From the NCBI GenBank assembly GCA_023397245.1, contig JAEWUH010000005.1, positions 1 through 36,465 of the forward strand: a stretch of 36,465 bases of DNA, given 5' to 3'. The notes below the pieces were generated by a model. That model ran no database searches. It was not told the DNA's origin and saw nothing but the letters and a program-made list of their open reading frames with translations. The stretch comes from Bacillota bacterium (GTDB lineage Bacteria; Bacillota; Clostridia; Oscillospirales; Acutalibacteraceae). The position numbers were made by a program, and so were the translations under genes. Below are positions 8,493 to 14,819 of the stretch, in pieces. Every line of letters starts with the position of its first letter. The first letter of the stretch is position 1.

Positions 8493-8743
8493 CCATAAAC
8501 CATAAAAATACAAACGTAATTTACAGTTCAAATAATATAACTGGATGGTTATAGGACGGCTGTAAGCCGTTCGGAAGCAATCTGTAAGGGCAGTGTACGG
8601 CGGTAATAAAATTGATACCGCCAAAAGGTACAGCAAAGCAGGCAGACGCCCTGCCTTTCCAATACCTTTTACAACTGATTCAGTTGTTTGTCACCTTTAC
8701 AGACAATTCCGACATCCAAACCAACCTTTCAATTTATCAAGAT
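8459..8743 (-). ncRNA. structured non-coding RNA of unknown class, about 285 nt
   Basis: The RNA starts about 7 bases after a near-consensus promoter and ends in a terminator, with no credible ORF. Complementary segments, read on the minus strand: TGGATG (8718-8713) with CATCCA (8547-8542); TCGGAA (8712-8707) with TTCCGA (8576-8571); TCTGTAA (8703-8697) with TTACAGA (8587-8581). These would form a long closing helix enclosing local hairpins: ACAACTG/CAGTTGT (8687-8671), AAAAGGTA/TACCTTTT (8670-8623) with inner AGGCAG/CTGCCT (8656-8640), GGCGGTA/TACCGCC (8622-8599), and on the 3' side ACGGCT/AGCCGT (8570-8556). It lacks the hallmark motifs of RNase P, tmRNA, SRP RNA and T-box leaders as far as I can see. 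The raiA RNA motif of Clostridia is one class to test; I cannot confirm it from memory. It lies between htpG and the MutS2-like gene on the same strand, but has its own signals. Confidence 0.75.
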
Positions 8744-8749
8744 GAATAT

Positions 8750-8778
8750 AATATAGCATTCTATTTTATGTCTGTCAA
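8750..8778 (-). promoter_or_regulatory. strong sigma-A-type promoter of the structured RNA
   Basis: The minus strand carries TTGACA (8773-8778), a 17-base spacer and TATATT (8750-8755). The start of transcription is expected near 8743. It is one of the best -35/-10 matches in the window, and no protein-coding start follows it within 400 bases, which supports an RNA gene. Confidence 0.85.
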
Positions 8779-8818
8779 TTATAATCTGCCCTTCTACGGG
8801 ACTGCAAAATGATAACGG

Positions 8819-8854
8819 AAAACCCGCCGAGAAAAATAAATTTCCCGGCGGGTT
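8819..8854 (-). terminator. terminator of htpG
   Basis: A perfect 9-bp stem AACCCGCCG/CGGCGGGTT (8821-8829 with 8846-8854) encloses a 16-nt A/T-rich loop, about 25 bases after the htpG stop. The minus-strand T-tract is short (TTTT), so termination may be partial. Confidence 0.65.
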
Positions 8855-8877
8855 CAATATTTCACATATTAATATAT

Positions 8878-10761
8878 TTATTTTGTCATCAAATCGCAGA
8901 TCTGGTTCGAAAACGCGACCGGGTCGTCGATACCCACGCCTTCGATCAGCAGCGCCTGCGTATAGAGCATGGAGGTGTAGAGCTTCAAGGTATCCTTATC
9001 GTTCGCATACAGATCGCAGAGCTTTGTGAAAACCGGATGGCCGGCGTTGACCTCAAGCACACGCTGCGCGGTGACCTTCTCGCTGGCAGGCATGGCGTTC
9101 AGCACTTTTTCCATCTCAATGGAGATGGCGCCGTCCGTGGAAAGACAGACCGGATGGGTTTTCAGCTTCTGGGAAAGGATGACCTCCTTGACCTTGCCGT
9201 CAAGGGATTCCCTCATGAACGCGAGCATATCCTTGTTTTCCTCAACCTGCTTTGCGGCTTCCTTTTTCTCTTCCTCGGTCTCCAGTCCAAGGTCGTCCGC
9301 GGAGACGGAGCGGAATTCCTTTTCGTCGTACTTCATCATCATGCGGAACGCAAACTCGTCCACGCTGTCGGTGAGGTACAGAATTTCGTAGCGCTTTTCC
9401 TTGAGCGCCTCAGTCTGCGGGAGCTGTTCGCAGCGCGCGGTGGTTTCACCGCAGGCGTAGTAAATATATTTCTGCTCCTCTTTCATGCGGGAAACGTATT
9501 CCTTCAGCGTGACCGGCTTCTTTTCGCCGGAAGAGTAGAACAGCAGCAAATCCTGCAGCACATCCTTGTGCATGCCGTAATCCTGATAGATGCCGTATTT
9601 AAGCTGCAAACCGAAGTTCTTGAAGAACTCCTCGTATTTTTCGCGCTCGTTCGCAAGCATGCTCTCCAGCTCGGACTTAATCTTCTTTTCCAGGCGGGAA
9701 GCGATGATTTTGAGCTGGCGGTCATGCTGGAGCATTTCACGGGAAATATTCAGCGAAAGATCCTGTGAATCCACAAGGCCGCGCATAAAGCTGAAATAAT
9801 CCGGCAGCAGGTCTGCGCACTTTTCCATGATCAGAACGCCGTTTGAGTAGAGCTGCAAGCCCTTTTCATAATCCTTGGTATAGAAATTATACGGCGCTTT
9901 TGCCGGAATGAACAGCAGCGCGTTGTAGGTGGCGGTTCCCTCCGTGCTAGAATGAATCACCTTTGCCGGGTCGGTGTAATCCATGTATTTATCTTTATAA
10001 AACTGGTTGTACTGCTCCTCGGTGATTTCGTTCTTATTCTTGCGCCAGATTGGGACCATGCTGTTCAGCGTTTCGTTTTCGGTATAGGTTTCGTATTCGT
10101 CCTTGCTGCCCTCTTTCAGGCGGCTTTTCTCCATGTCCATTTTGATGGGGTAACGGATATAATCCGAATATTTTTTGACGATGCGCTGGATGGTAAAGGT
10201 CTCAAGATACTCGTCGTAATTGTTTTCTTCGGTGTTATCCTTGATCTGGAGAATAATGGTGGTTCCGTGGCTTTCCTTCTCGCAGGGCTCGATAGTGTAG
10301 CCCTCGGCACCTTTGCTTTCCCACTTGTAGGCCTCGTCGCTGCCGTATGCCTTACTGATCACAGTGACCAGCTTGCTCACCATGAAAGCGGAATAAAAGC
10401 CGACGCCGAACTGGCCGATGATTTCGATGTCCTCTTTCGGCTCGTTGTCTTTTTTAAAGTTGAGGGAGCCGCTTTTCGCGATAGTGCCGAGGTTGTTTTC
10501 CAGCTCGTCCTTCGTCATTCCACAGCCGTTATCCGTAATGGTAAGGGTGCGCTTTTCCTTGTCCGGCAGGATACGGATGCTGAAATCATCCCGGTTCAGG
10601 CCGGTGTCGCCGTCGCTCAAGGTCTTGTAATACAGCTTATCGATTGCGTCGCTCGCGTTGGAAATGAGTTCGCGCAGGAAAATCTCACGGTGCGTATAAA
10701 TGGAATTGATCATTAAGTCCAGTAATCGTTTGGATTCCGCTTTAAACTGCCTGACTGCCAT
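8878..10761 (-). CDS. htpG: molecular chaperone HtpG (Hsp90)
   Basis: A full-length 627-residue bacterial Hsp90, the ATP-dependent homodimeric chaperone of the cytoplasm. The N-terminal GHKL ATPase domain shows the Hsp90 signature YTHREIFLRELISNASDA (about 22-39), the DNGCGM loop, SKSGSLNF and GQFGVGFYSAF. The middle and C-terminal dimerisation domains follow at normal length. ATG at 10761 is preceded by an AGAGGT ribosome binding site. It is monocistronic, between its own promoter with a CIRCE operator and its own terminator. The CIRCE site implies repression by HrcA with release on heat shock, whereas in Bacillus subtilis htpG is not an HrcA target. Confidence 0.97.
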   Translation of the reverse strand: MAVRQFKAESKRLLDLMINSIYTHREIFLRELISNASDAIDKLYYKTLSDGDTGLNRDDFSIRILPDKEKRTLTITDNGCGMTKDELENNLGTIAKSGSLNFKKDNEPKEDIEIIGQFGVGFYSAFMVSKLVTVISKAYGSDEAYKWESKGAEGYTIEPCEKESHGTTIILQIKDNTEENNYDEYLETFTIQRIVKKYSDYIRYPIKMDMEKSRLKEGSKDEYETYTENETLNSMVPIWRKNKNEITEEQYNQFYKDKYMDYTDPAKVIHSSTEGTATYNALLFIPAKAPYNFYTKDYEKGLQLYSNGVLIMEKCADLLPDYFSFMRGLVDSQDLSLNISREMLQHDRQLKIIASRLEKKIKSELESMLANEREKYEEFFKNFGLQLKYGIYQDYGMHKDVLQDLLLFYSSGEKKPVTLKEYVSRMKEEQKYIYYACGETTARCEQLPQTEALKEKRYEILYLTDSVDEFAFRMMMKYDEKEFRSVSADDLGLETEEEKKEAAKQVEENKDMLAFMRESLDGKVKEVILSQKLKTHPVCLSTDGAISIEMEKVLNAMPASEKVTAQRVLEVNAGHPVFTKLCDLYANDKDTLKLYTSMLYTQALLIEGVGIDDPVAFSNQICDLMTK

Positions 10762-10788
10762 TTACTATCTACCTCTGTCTAAAAAGAT

Positions 10789-10815
10789 TTAGCACTCTAT
10801 CGTTTCAAGTGCTAA
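10789..10815. promoter_or_regulatory. CIRCE operator (HrcA binding site)
   Basis: TTAGCACTC (10789-10797), nine bases, AAGTGCTAA (10807-10815). The CIRCE consensus is TTAGCACTC-N9-GAGTGCTAA, so only one position differs. It begins 5 bases downstream of the -10 box of the htpG promoter and covers the expected transcription start, where bound HrcA would block transcription. Confidence 0.92.
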
Positions 10816-10819
10816 AATT

Positions 10820-10848
10820 ATTCTAATACATTACAGAGGAAAATTCAA
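10820..10848 (-). promoter_or_regulatory. sigma-A-type promoter of htpG
   Basis: Minus-strand TTGAAT (10843-10848), 17 bases, TAGAAT (10820-10825). The CIRCE element follows immediately downstream, as in known HrcA-controlled genes. Confidence 0.75.
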
Positions 10849-10880
10849 GTAGATGAATTGTTAATTTTTTATGGCGAAAG

Positions 10881-10907
10881 AAAAACGCCCCGGCAAAAGC
10901 CGGAGCG
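10881..10907 (-). terminator. terminator of the unknown membrane protein gene
   Basis: On the minus strand a GC-rich 9-bp stem with one mismatch (10899-10907 with 10886-10894), TTTT loop, followed by TTTTTC. It begins 9 bases after the stop codon at 10916. Confidence 0.8.
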
Positions 10908-10915
10908 CGTAAAAA

Positions 10916-11671
10916 TCAATGAATCGACGGATTCTGTATGGGCGCTGTTTCCACGCTGCCCTTCATGCAGCGGCGGAAATATTCAAAGACAAGTAAATCC
11001 AGAAGCACTGAAACCAGCCCGGAACTAAACATAATCAGCGCGTTGAATCCGTCTATGTTCATAACCGCACCGAACAGGGAAACCGAAGTCATCGTAAAAG
11101 TCCCTGCTTTATTGAGATACTCGGTCAGTCTCATCATTAAATACAAACTCAGGATATTGACAGAAACATAAATAAAAAGCGTATCAAAAAGTGCCCGTTT
11201 GCGAAGCGTAAAGCTGAGGTTCAGGGGTTTCAGCAGCAGCCGCAGTGTAAAATAGAGTACCGCAATATGGATAACCCTTTCCGGCAGGCTCATAAAAACC
11301 GAGTACCACCAAATCAGTTCCGCTCCGCGCTTTACCGCTTCCAATGCGGCGTGACTGATCAACTGCGATAAAATATCCGCAAGCAGCCTTGCTGCCAACT
11401 CTGCCGCAAGAACAATTCCCATTGCCTTCAAAGCGGACTTTTTGAAAAGGTCCAATACGCGAACATGCGTAAAAACAAAAGTAAACAGCAACGCAATCAA
11501 AAGGATATATGCCGCGCAGGCTGACAGGCCACGCAGGAAATACCCGGCTTTCTGCCAGAAATCCAGCCGATAACTGAAAAAAGGCAACCAAGGATTTCTA
11601 TATAAAGAAAGCGCCAGATTGATGATAAGCAATCCGAGGGGCAGAACAGCAAAGCGTTTCATCTTATCCAT
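10916..11671 (-). CDS. multi-spanning membrane protein of unknown function
   Basis: A 251-residue, very hydrophobic protein with about six predicted membrane helices (roughly 8-25, 42-68, 82-103, 125-150, 165-182 and 205-230) separated by short basic loops. I do not recognise a family. There are no catalytic motifs, and Cys and His are few. The ATG at 11671 has a GGAGG six bases upstream. It has its own promoter and terminator, so it is probably monocistronic. A perfect 10-bp inverted repeat overlaps the promoter -10 box, hinting at a dedicated repressor or a 5' hairpin. The neighbours, htpG and a CDF transporter, do not reveal a role. Confidence 0.75.
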   Translation of the reverse strand: MDKMKRFAVLPLGLLIINLALSLYRNPWLPFFSYRLDFWQKAGYFLRGLSACAAYILLIALLFTFVFTHVRVLDLFKKSALKAMGIVLAAELAARLLADILSQLISHAALEAVKRGAELIWWYSVFMSLPERVIHIAVLYFTLRLLLKPLNLSFTLRKRALFDTLFIYVSVNILSLYLMMRLTEYLNKAGTFTMTSVSLFGAVMNIDGFNALIMFSSGLVSVLLDLLVFEYFRRCMKGSVETAPIQNPSIH

Positions 11672-11682
11672 GACTATCCTCC

Positions 11683-11708
11683 ATTATATTCCGTTTCAGG
11701 AATATAAT
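11683..11708. repeat. perfect 10-bp inverted repeat at a promoter
   Basis: ATTATATTCC (11683-11692), 6-base spacer, GGAATATAAT (11699-11708). It overlaps the -10 box (11704-11709) of the membrane protein gene and reaches its ribosome binding site. It could be an operator or a hairpin at the 5' end of the message. Confidence 0.6.
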
Positions 11709-11732
11709 AGCATTGAGAAGAGGAAAACACAA
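11704..11732 (-). promoter_or_regulatory. probable promoter of the unknown membrane protein gene
   Basis: Minus-strand TTGTGT (11727-11732), 17 bases, TATTAT (11704-11709). Placement about 30 bases upstream of the ATG gives a short leader containing the second half of the inverted repeat. Confidence 0.5.
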
Positions 11733-11743
11733 GACAGTTTCCC

Positions 11744-12919
11744 TTATTCCGTCGGGACATAGTCATGGTCGACCGTGATGACCGCGTGGTAGTCCGGGTT
11801 CAGCTGATGGATTTTCTCCGTGATCCGACCGCTCAGCTCCGCGTCCGTCATTCCGAATTCAAAGGAATCGCAAATGTCGAAAATGAGATTTGAATGCGTG
11901 GTTCCCCATACGACGCGGAAATCGTGCATTGATATTTTTGGAGAAATCTCCTTTATGATATTCTGGACTTGGACTTTCAATTCATTCGTACGCGGATCGT
12001 CGGTAACGATCGGGTCCAGATGGATGACCATGTGGATACCCTCTTCGCGCAGGAAATCGCGTTCAATGTTGTCGATGATATCGTGGCTTACCATGATATC
12101 CTGCGCTGCGGAAAGCTCGCAGTGCACCGAGGCAAAGCAGCGCGTGGGACCGTAATTGTGGACGCTAAGGTCATGGATGCCCAGAATACCGTCATAGCTC
12201 ATGATTTTCGAATAGATCTCGTCTACAAGCTCTTTGGAGGGCGCCATGCCGAGCAGCGGATTGCTGGTCGCGAGAATCAGCTTTACCCCGGAGTACATGA
12301 TGAACAGGGCGACCGCCATGCCCATGTAGCCGTCCAGATTAAAGCCGGTAAAGCGGGTGATGGTCATGCCGACCAGGATTGCGGAGGTGGCGCACACGTC
12401 GTTGCGGCTGTCGGCAGCCGTTGCGGCGATTGCGGTGGAGCCGATGGTATTCCCCACTTTTCTGTAAAACATCGCCTGCCAGACCTTAATCAGAATGGCG
12501 ATGATCAGCACGGCGACCGATATAAAGCTAAATTCCGCGTCCTGCGGATGGAGTATCTTGGAAAACGAGGTCTGCGCAAGCTGAAAGCCGAGAACAAGGA
12601 TGGAAATTGAAACAATTAGGCCGGAAAGGTATTCAATGCGCGCATGGCCGTATGGATGCTCGGCGTCCGCGGGCTTCCCCGCCAACTTAAAGCCCACCAG
12701 CGTTACGATGGAAGACGCGGAATCGGAAAGGTTGTTGACCGCGTCTGCCGTAATGGCAATGCTGTTGAAAATCAGGCCGGTAAAAATTTTAATCAGGAAA
12801 AGCAGGAAATTCGTAGCCACGCCGACCGCGCCGGAAAATTTTCCGTAACGTCCGCGCACCGCCGCGTCGCTTTTATTTTGATAGTCTTTCACAAACAAAC
12901 GAATCAGTAAGTCCGTCAT
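11744..12919 (-). CDS. cation diffusion facilitator (CDF) family transporter
   Basis: A 391-residue inner membrane transporter that exports divalent metal ions (Zn, Fe, Mn or similar) in exchange for protons. The first 215 residues hold the CDF membrane domain, with the metal-site helix ADAVNNLSDSASS and the HPYGHARIEYLSG motif. The cytoplasmic dimerisation domain follows, with a HMVIHLDP strand. At 391 residues it is longer than the FieF type (about 300), the extra length being at the C-terminus. Metal specificity cannot be assigned. The ATG at 12919 lies 2 bases after the hydro-lyase beta-subunit stop, and its ribosome binding site GAGGTG is inside the last codons of that gene, so translation is coupled. 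Confidence 0.92.
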   Translation of the reverse strand: MTDLLIRLFVKDYQNKSDAAVRGRYGKFSGAVGVATNFLLFLIKIFTGLIFNSIAITADAVNNLSDSASSIVTLVGFKLAGKPADAEHPYGHARIEYLSGLIVSISILVLGFQLAQTSFSKILHPQDAEFSFISVAVLIIAILIKVWQAMFYRKVGNTIGSTAIAATAADSRNDVCATSAILVGMTITRFTGFNLDGYMGMAVALFIMYSGVKLILATSNPLLGMAPSKELVDEIYSKIMSYDGILGIHDLSVHNYGPTRCFASVHCELSAAQDIMVSHDIIDNIERDFLREEGIHMVIHLDPIVTDDPRTNELKVQVQNIIKEISPKISMHDFRVVWGTTHSNLIFDICDSFEFGMTDAELSGRITEKIHQLNPDYHAVITVDHDYVPTE

Positions 12920-12921
12920 AA

Positions 12922-13449
12922 TTACACCTCAAACAGGCTGCCCCCGCGGCAGTCGATTGCTACAAACAGCGGAAATTTTTCTATGGTAAGCCGCTTCACG
13001 GATTCGCAGCCCAGGTCTTCAAATGCGATGACTTCGAGGGAACGCACACATTTTGCCGCAAGCGCGCCCGCGCCGCCGATGGCGCAGAGATAAACGGCCC
13101 CGTTGCGGCGGATGGCTTCCACCACTTCCGGCGAACGGCCGCCCTTTCCGATCATACATTTCAGTCCCAGATCCAGCAGGCGCGGCGCAAACACATCCAT
13201 GCGCGAGGAAGTTGTCGGCCCGCAGGAACCGATGGGAAGACCTTCCGGCGCGGGAGTGGGCCCCGCGTAATAGATCGTGGCGTTTTTCAGTTCAAACGGC
13301 AGACTTTCGCCGCGGTCAAGCATGGCAAAAAGGCGTTTATGCGCTGCGTCCCGCGCCGTATAGATTGTCCCGCTTAAAAGGATTTTATCCCCTGCGCACA
13401 GGGTTTGAGCCGCCTCGGCAATATTCTGCGTATCAATACAAAGTTCCAT
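12922..13449 (-). CDS. Fe-S hydro-lyase beta subunit (fumarase class I / tartrate dehydratase type)
   Basis: A 175-residue protein matching the small subunit of two-subunit class I fumarases or L-tartrate dehydratases. Visible family segments are GDKILLSGTIYTARDAAHKR (about 24-43), YYAGPTP, IGSCGPTTSSRMD, GKGG, the AIGGAGALAAK loop and a C-terminal RGGSLF. The alpha subunit, which binds the 4Fe-4S cluster with its three Cys, is not in the window, so this subunit would need a partner encoded elsewhere. The start at ATG 13449 is set by a GGAGG five bases upstream; the open frame extends further but runs through a palindrome. It is co-transcribed with the CDF transporter. Confidence 0.88.
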   Translation of the reverse strand: MELCIDTQNIAEAAQTLCAGDKILLSGTIYTARDAAHKRLFAMLDRGESLPFELKNATIYYAGPTPAPEGLPIGSCGPTTSSRMDVFAPRLLDLGLKCMIGKGGRSPEVVEAIRRNGAVYLCAIGGAGALAAKCVRSLEVIAFEDLGCESVKRLTIEKFPLFVAIDCRGGSLFEV

Positions 13450-13470
13450 GCAAGCCTCCGCACTATCAGA

Positions 13471-13497
13471 ATAGGGAACTGCATTGCAGTTCCCTAT
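13471..13497. repeat. 13-bp palindromic hairpin element
   Basis: ATAGGGAACTGCA (13471-13483), one base, TGCAGTTCCCTAT (13485-13497), a perfect inverted repeat between corA and the hydro-lyase gene. There is no T-tract on the minus strand after it, so it is not a typical terminator. It may be a dispersed intergenic palindrome or a 5' leader hairpin. Confidence 0.65.
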
Positions 13498-13510
13498 CAA
13501 TTTAAAATTA

Positions 13511-13539
13511 AGTTTACCATATTTCAGGATAAAAATCAA
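13511..13539 (-). promoter_or_regulatory. possible promoter of the hydro-lyase/CDF pair
   Basis: Minus-strand TTGATT (13534-13539), 17 bases, TAAACT (13511-13516). The -35 overlaps the corA stop codon. It is a moderate match, and transcription could also continue from corA. Confidence 0.35.
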
Positions 13540-14459
13540 AACATATTTTTCTTCTTTAAGATGAAATAAGCAACCGTCATACAGACAGCCGAAACCAGAA
13601 CCGGGAACCAAAACACGGGGAACGGCGCGCCCTCCACGTTCATACCGTACATGCTGGAAATAACCGTAGGAATGGAAAACAGCAGGGTAATGGAAGCCAG
13701 CACCTTCATGACCATGTTAAGGTTGTTGGAAATCACCGACGCAAAGGCATCCATGGTACCGGAAAGGATATTCAGGTGGATGTTTGCCATTTCAATGGCC
13801 TGCTTGATTTCGATAAGCACATCCTCCAAAAGGTCCTGATCTTCCTCATAAAGCTTGATCACACGGCCGCGCATGATTTTTTCAATCGTGATTTCGTTGC
13901 CTTTCAGAGAAGACGAAAAGTAAACGAGTGATTTTTCAATATCCAGAAGCTGAATCAGCTCGGAGTTCTTCATGGATTTGCGAAGTTCTTTTTCAATGAA
14001 ATTGCTGATTTTATCGATCTGTTTTAAATACTGCAGATATTTGGAAGCAATCCGGAGCATCACATACAGCAAAAAGCGCGTTTTCAGATTGGTCTGCACG
14101 CCCTTTACAAGGTCGCCGGAAAACTCATTAAGAACGGGGTTTTCTTTTGTAGAGACGGTAATCACGTTTTTCTGAGTCAAAATAATGCCAAGCGGCGTGG
14201 TGGTATAAGTAATGTTCTTCCCCGCCTTTTCAATCACGGGGATATCCAGAATGACAAGGGTGTTCTCGTCCTCGCTGTCTATATGAGAAGACTCCTCTTC
14301 ATCCATCGCGGCACGGAAAAAATCCGGCTCAATCTGGAAATCGGAAATCAGGCTGTTGATTTCTTCATCGTCCGGCGCCACACAGTTAATCCAGCATCCG
14401 GGCTCGCAGGCGGGAATCTGCTGAATGTGCCCATCAATGGTCTTGTAGTAGGATAGCAT
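13536..14459 (-). CDS. CorA-family divalent cation transporter
   Basis: A 307-residue CorA/2-TM-GxN family protein: an acidic N-terminal cytoplasmic funnel domain, long alpha-helices (about 140-240), and two C-terminal membrane helices enclosing the selectivity motif YGMN (about 269-272, followed by VEGAPFP). Such proteins are pentameric channels for Mg2+, sometimes Co2+, Ni2+ or Zn2+. ATG at 14459 is chosen because AGGAG lies nine bases upstream; the ATG at 14468 abuts that site directly and cannot use it. A 27-codon leader ORF overlaps the start in another frame. It has its own promoter. No clear terminator follows, so read-through into the hydro-lyase/CDF genes is possible. Confidence 0.9.
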   Translation of the reverse strand: MLSYYKTIDGHIQQIPACEPGCWINCVAPDDEEINSLISDFQIEPDFFRAAMDEEESSHIDSEDENTLVILDIPVIEKAGKNITYTTTPLGIILTQKNVITVSTKENPVLNEFSGDLVKGVQTNLKTRFLLYVMLRIASKYLQYLKQIDKISNFIEKELRKSMKNSELIQLLDIEKSLVYFSSSLKGNEITIEKIMRGRVIKLYEEDQDLLEDVLIEIKQAIEMANIHLNILSGTMDAFASVISNNLNMVMKVLASITLLFSIPTVISSMYGMNVEGAPFPVFWFPVLVSAVCMTVAYFILKKKNMF

Positions 14460-14517
14460 TGCGCTCATCTCCTTTATTAAATTTGTTTAAGTATCGACTC
14501 AAAGGGTCAGGGTTCAC
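14434..14517 (-). CDS. 27-residue leader peptide upstream of corA, MNPDPLSRYL start
   Basis: A GTG at 14517 is preceded by a strong ribosome binding site (GGAGGTGG, seven bases of spacing from GGAGG). The frame encodes MNPDPLSRYL followed by a polar segment and stops at 14434-14436, 26 bases inside corA in a different frame. Residues 2-5, Asn-Pro-Asp-Pro, closely parallel Glu-Pro-Asp-Pro of the enterobacterial MgtL leader, which senses low Mg2+ through ribosome destabilisation or stalling. The corA ribosome binding site lies inside this ORF, so translation of the leader should affect corA initiation. The ORF, its ribosome binding site and the overlap are seen; the Mg2+-sensing role is inference. 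GTTCA upstream (14543-14539) could pair with TGAAC at codons 1-3 and enclose the leader ribosome binding site. Confidence 0.55.
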   Translation of the reverse strand: MNPDPLSRYLNKFNKGDERNAILLQDH

Positions 14518-14587
14518 AATGCCACCTCCAATGTATCTGAACTAGGTCAGGAAATATATTACTATTTTTTCTTATGATCCAAAAGTT

Positions 14588-14615
14588 ATTATAGCACACT
14601 ATCGCGAGATTTCAA
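14588..14615 (-). promoter_or_regulatory. strong promoter of the leader-corA transcript
   Basis: Minus-strand TTGAAA (14610-14615), 16 bases, perfect TATAAT (14588-14593). Transcription would start near 14581, giving a leader of about 120 nt before corA that contains the whole start region of the leader ORF. The spacer contains the palindrome TCGCGA. Confidence 0.75.
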
Positions 14616-14763
14616 GAGTGCGGAGGGTATTTTAAGCAATATTTCTTTATTTTAGCCGGTAATTGAGCAAATTAGGCTGTTTTTGGGCAAATAAGGGCAA
14701 TTCTCAGCTCTTTTAAGGCTAATATCACAGTCTGAACCGTGCGGAACAAGCTTTGCCTCAAAC
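14616..14763. other. intergenic stretch with nothing recognised
   Basis: The corA-ftsZ gap is 360 bases. Apart from the corA leader and promoter on one side and the ftsZ terminator on the other, this A/T-rich stretch shows no ORF, repeat or clear hairpin. Confidence 0.5.
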
Positions 14764-14799
14764 TAAAAATGAAGGCGGAAGCAAAACGCATCCGCCTTC
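14764..14799 (-). terminator. terminator of ftsZ
   Basis: A perfect 9-bp stem GAAGGCGGA/TCCGCCTTC (arms 14771-14779 and 14791-14799), followed on the minus strand by ATTTTTA. It lies 20 bases after the ftsZ stop and ends the dcw cluster. Confidence 0.88.
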
Positions 14800-14819
14800 G
14801 TATGTAAGATATTGATTTT

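Noticed and set aside
8397..8636. 79-codon minus-strand ORF inside the structured RNA
   Set aside because: It has no ribosome binding site, runs through several perfect RNA helices and the terminator, and its composition (Leu, Arg, Tyr-rich) resembles no protein family I know.
8599..8743. T-box or tRNA-like reading of the structured RNA
   Set aside because: No T-box sequence (AAGGGTGGNACCGCG type), no specifier-loop AGAGA motif, and no aminoacyl-tRNA synthetase or amino acid gene downstream.
8809..9768. 319-codon plus-strand ORF
   Set aside because: Antisense to htpG; His/Leu/Phe-rich reverse translation of a conserved chaperone.
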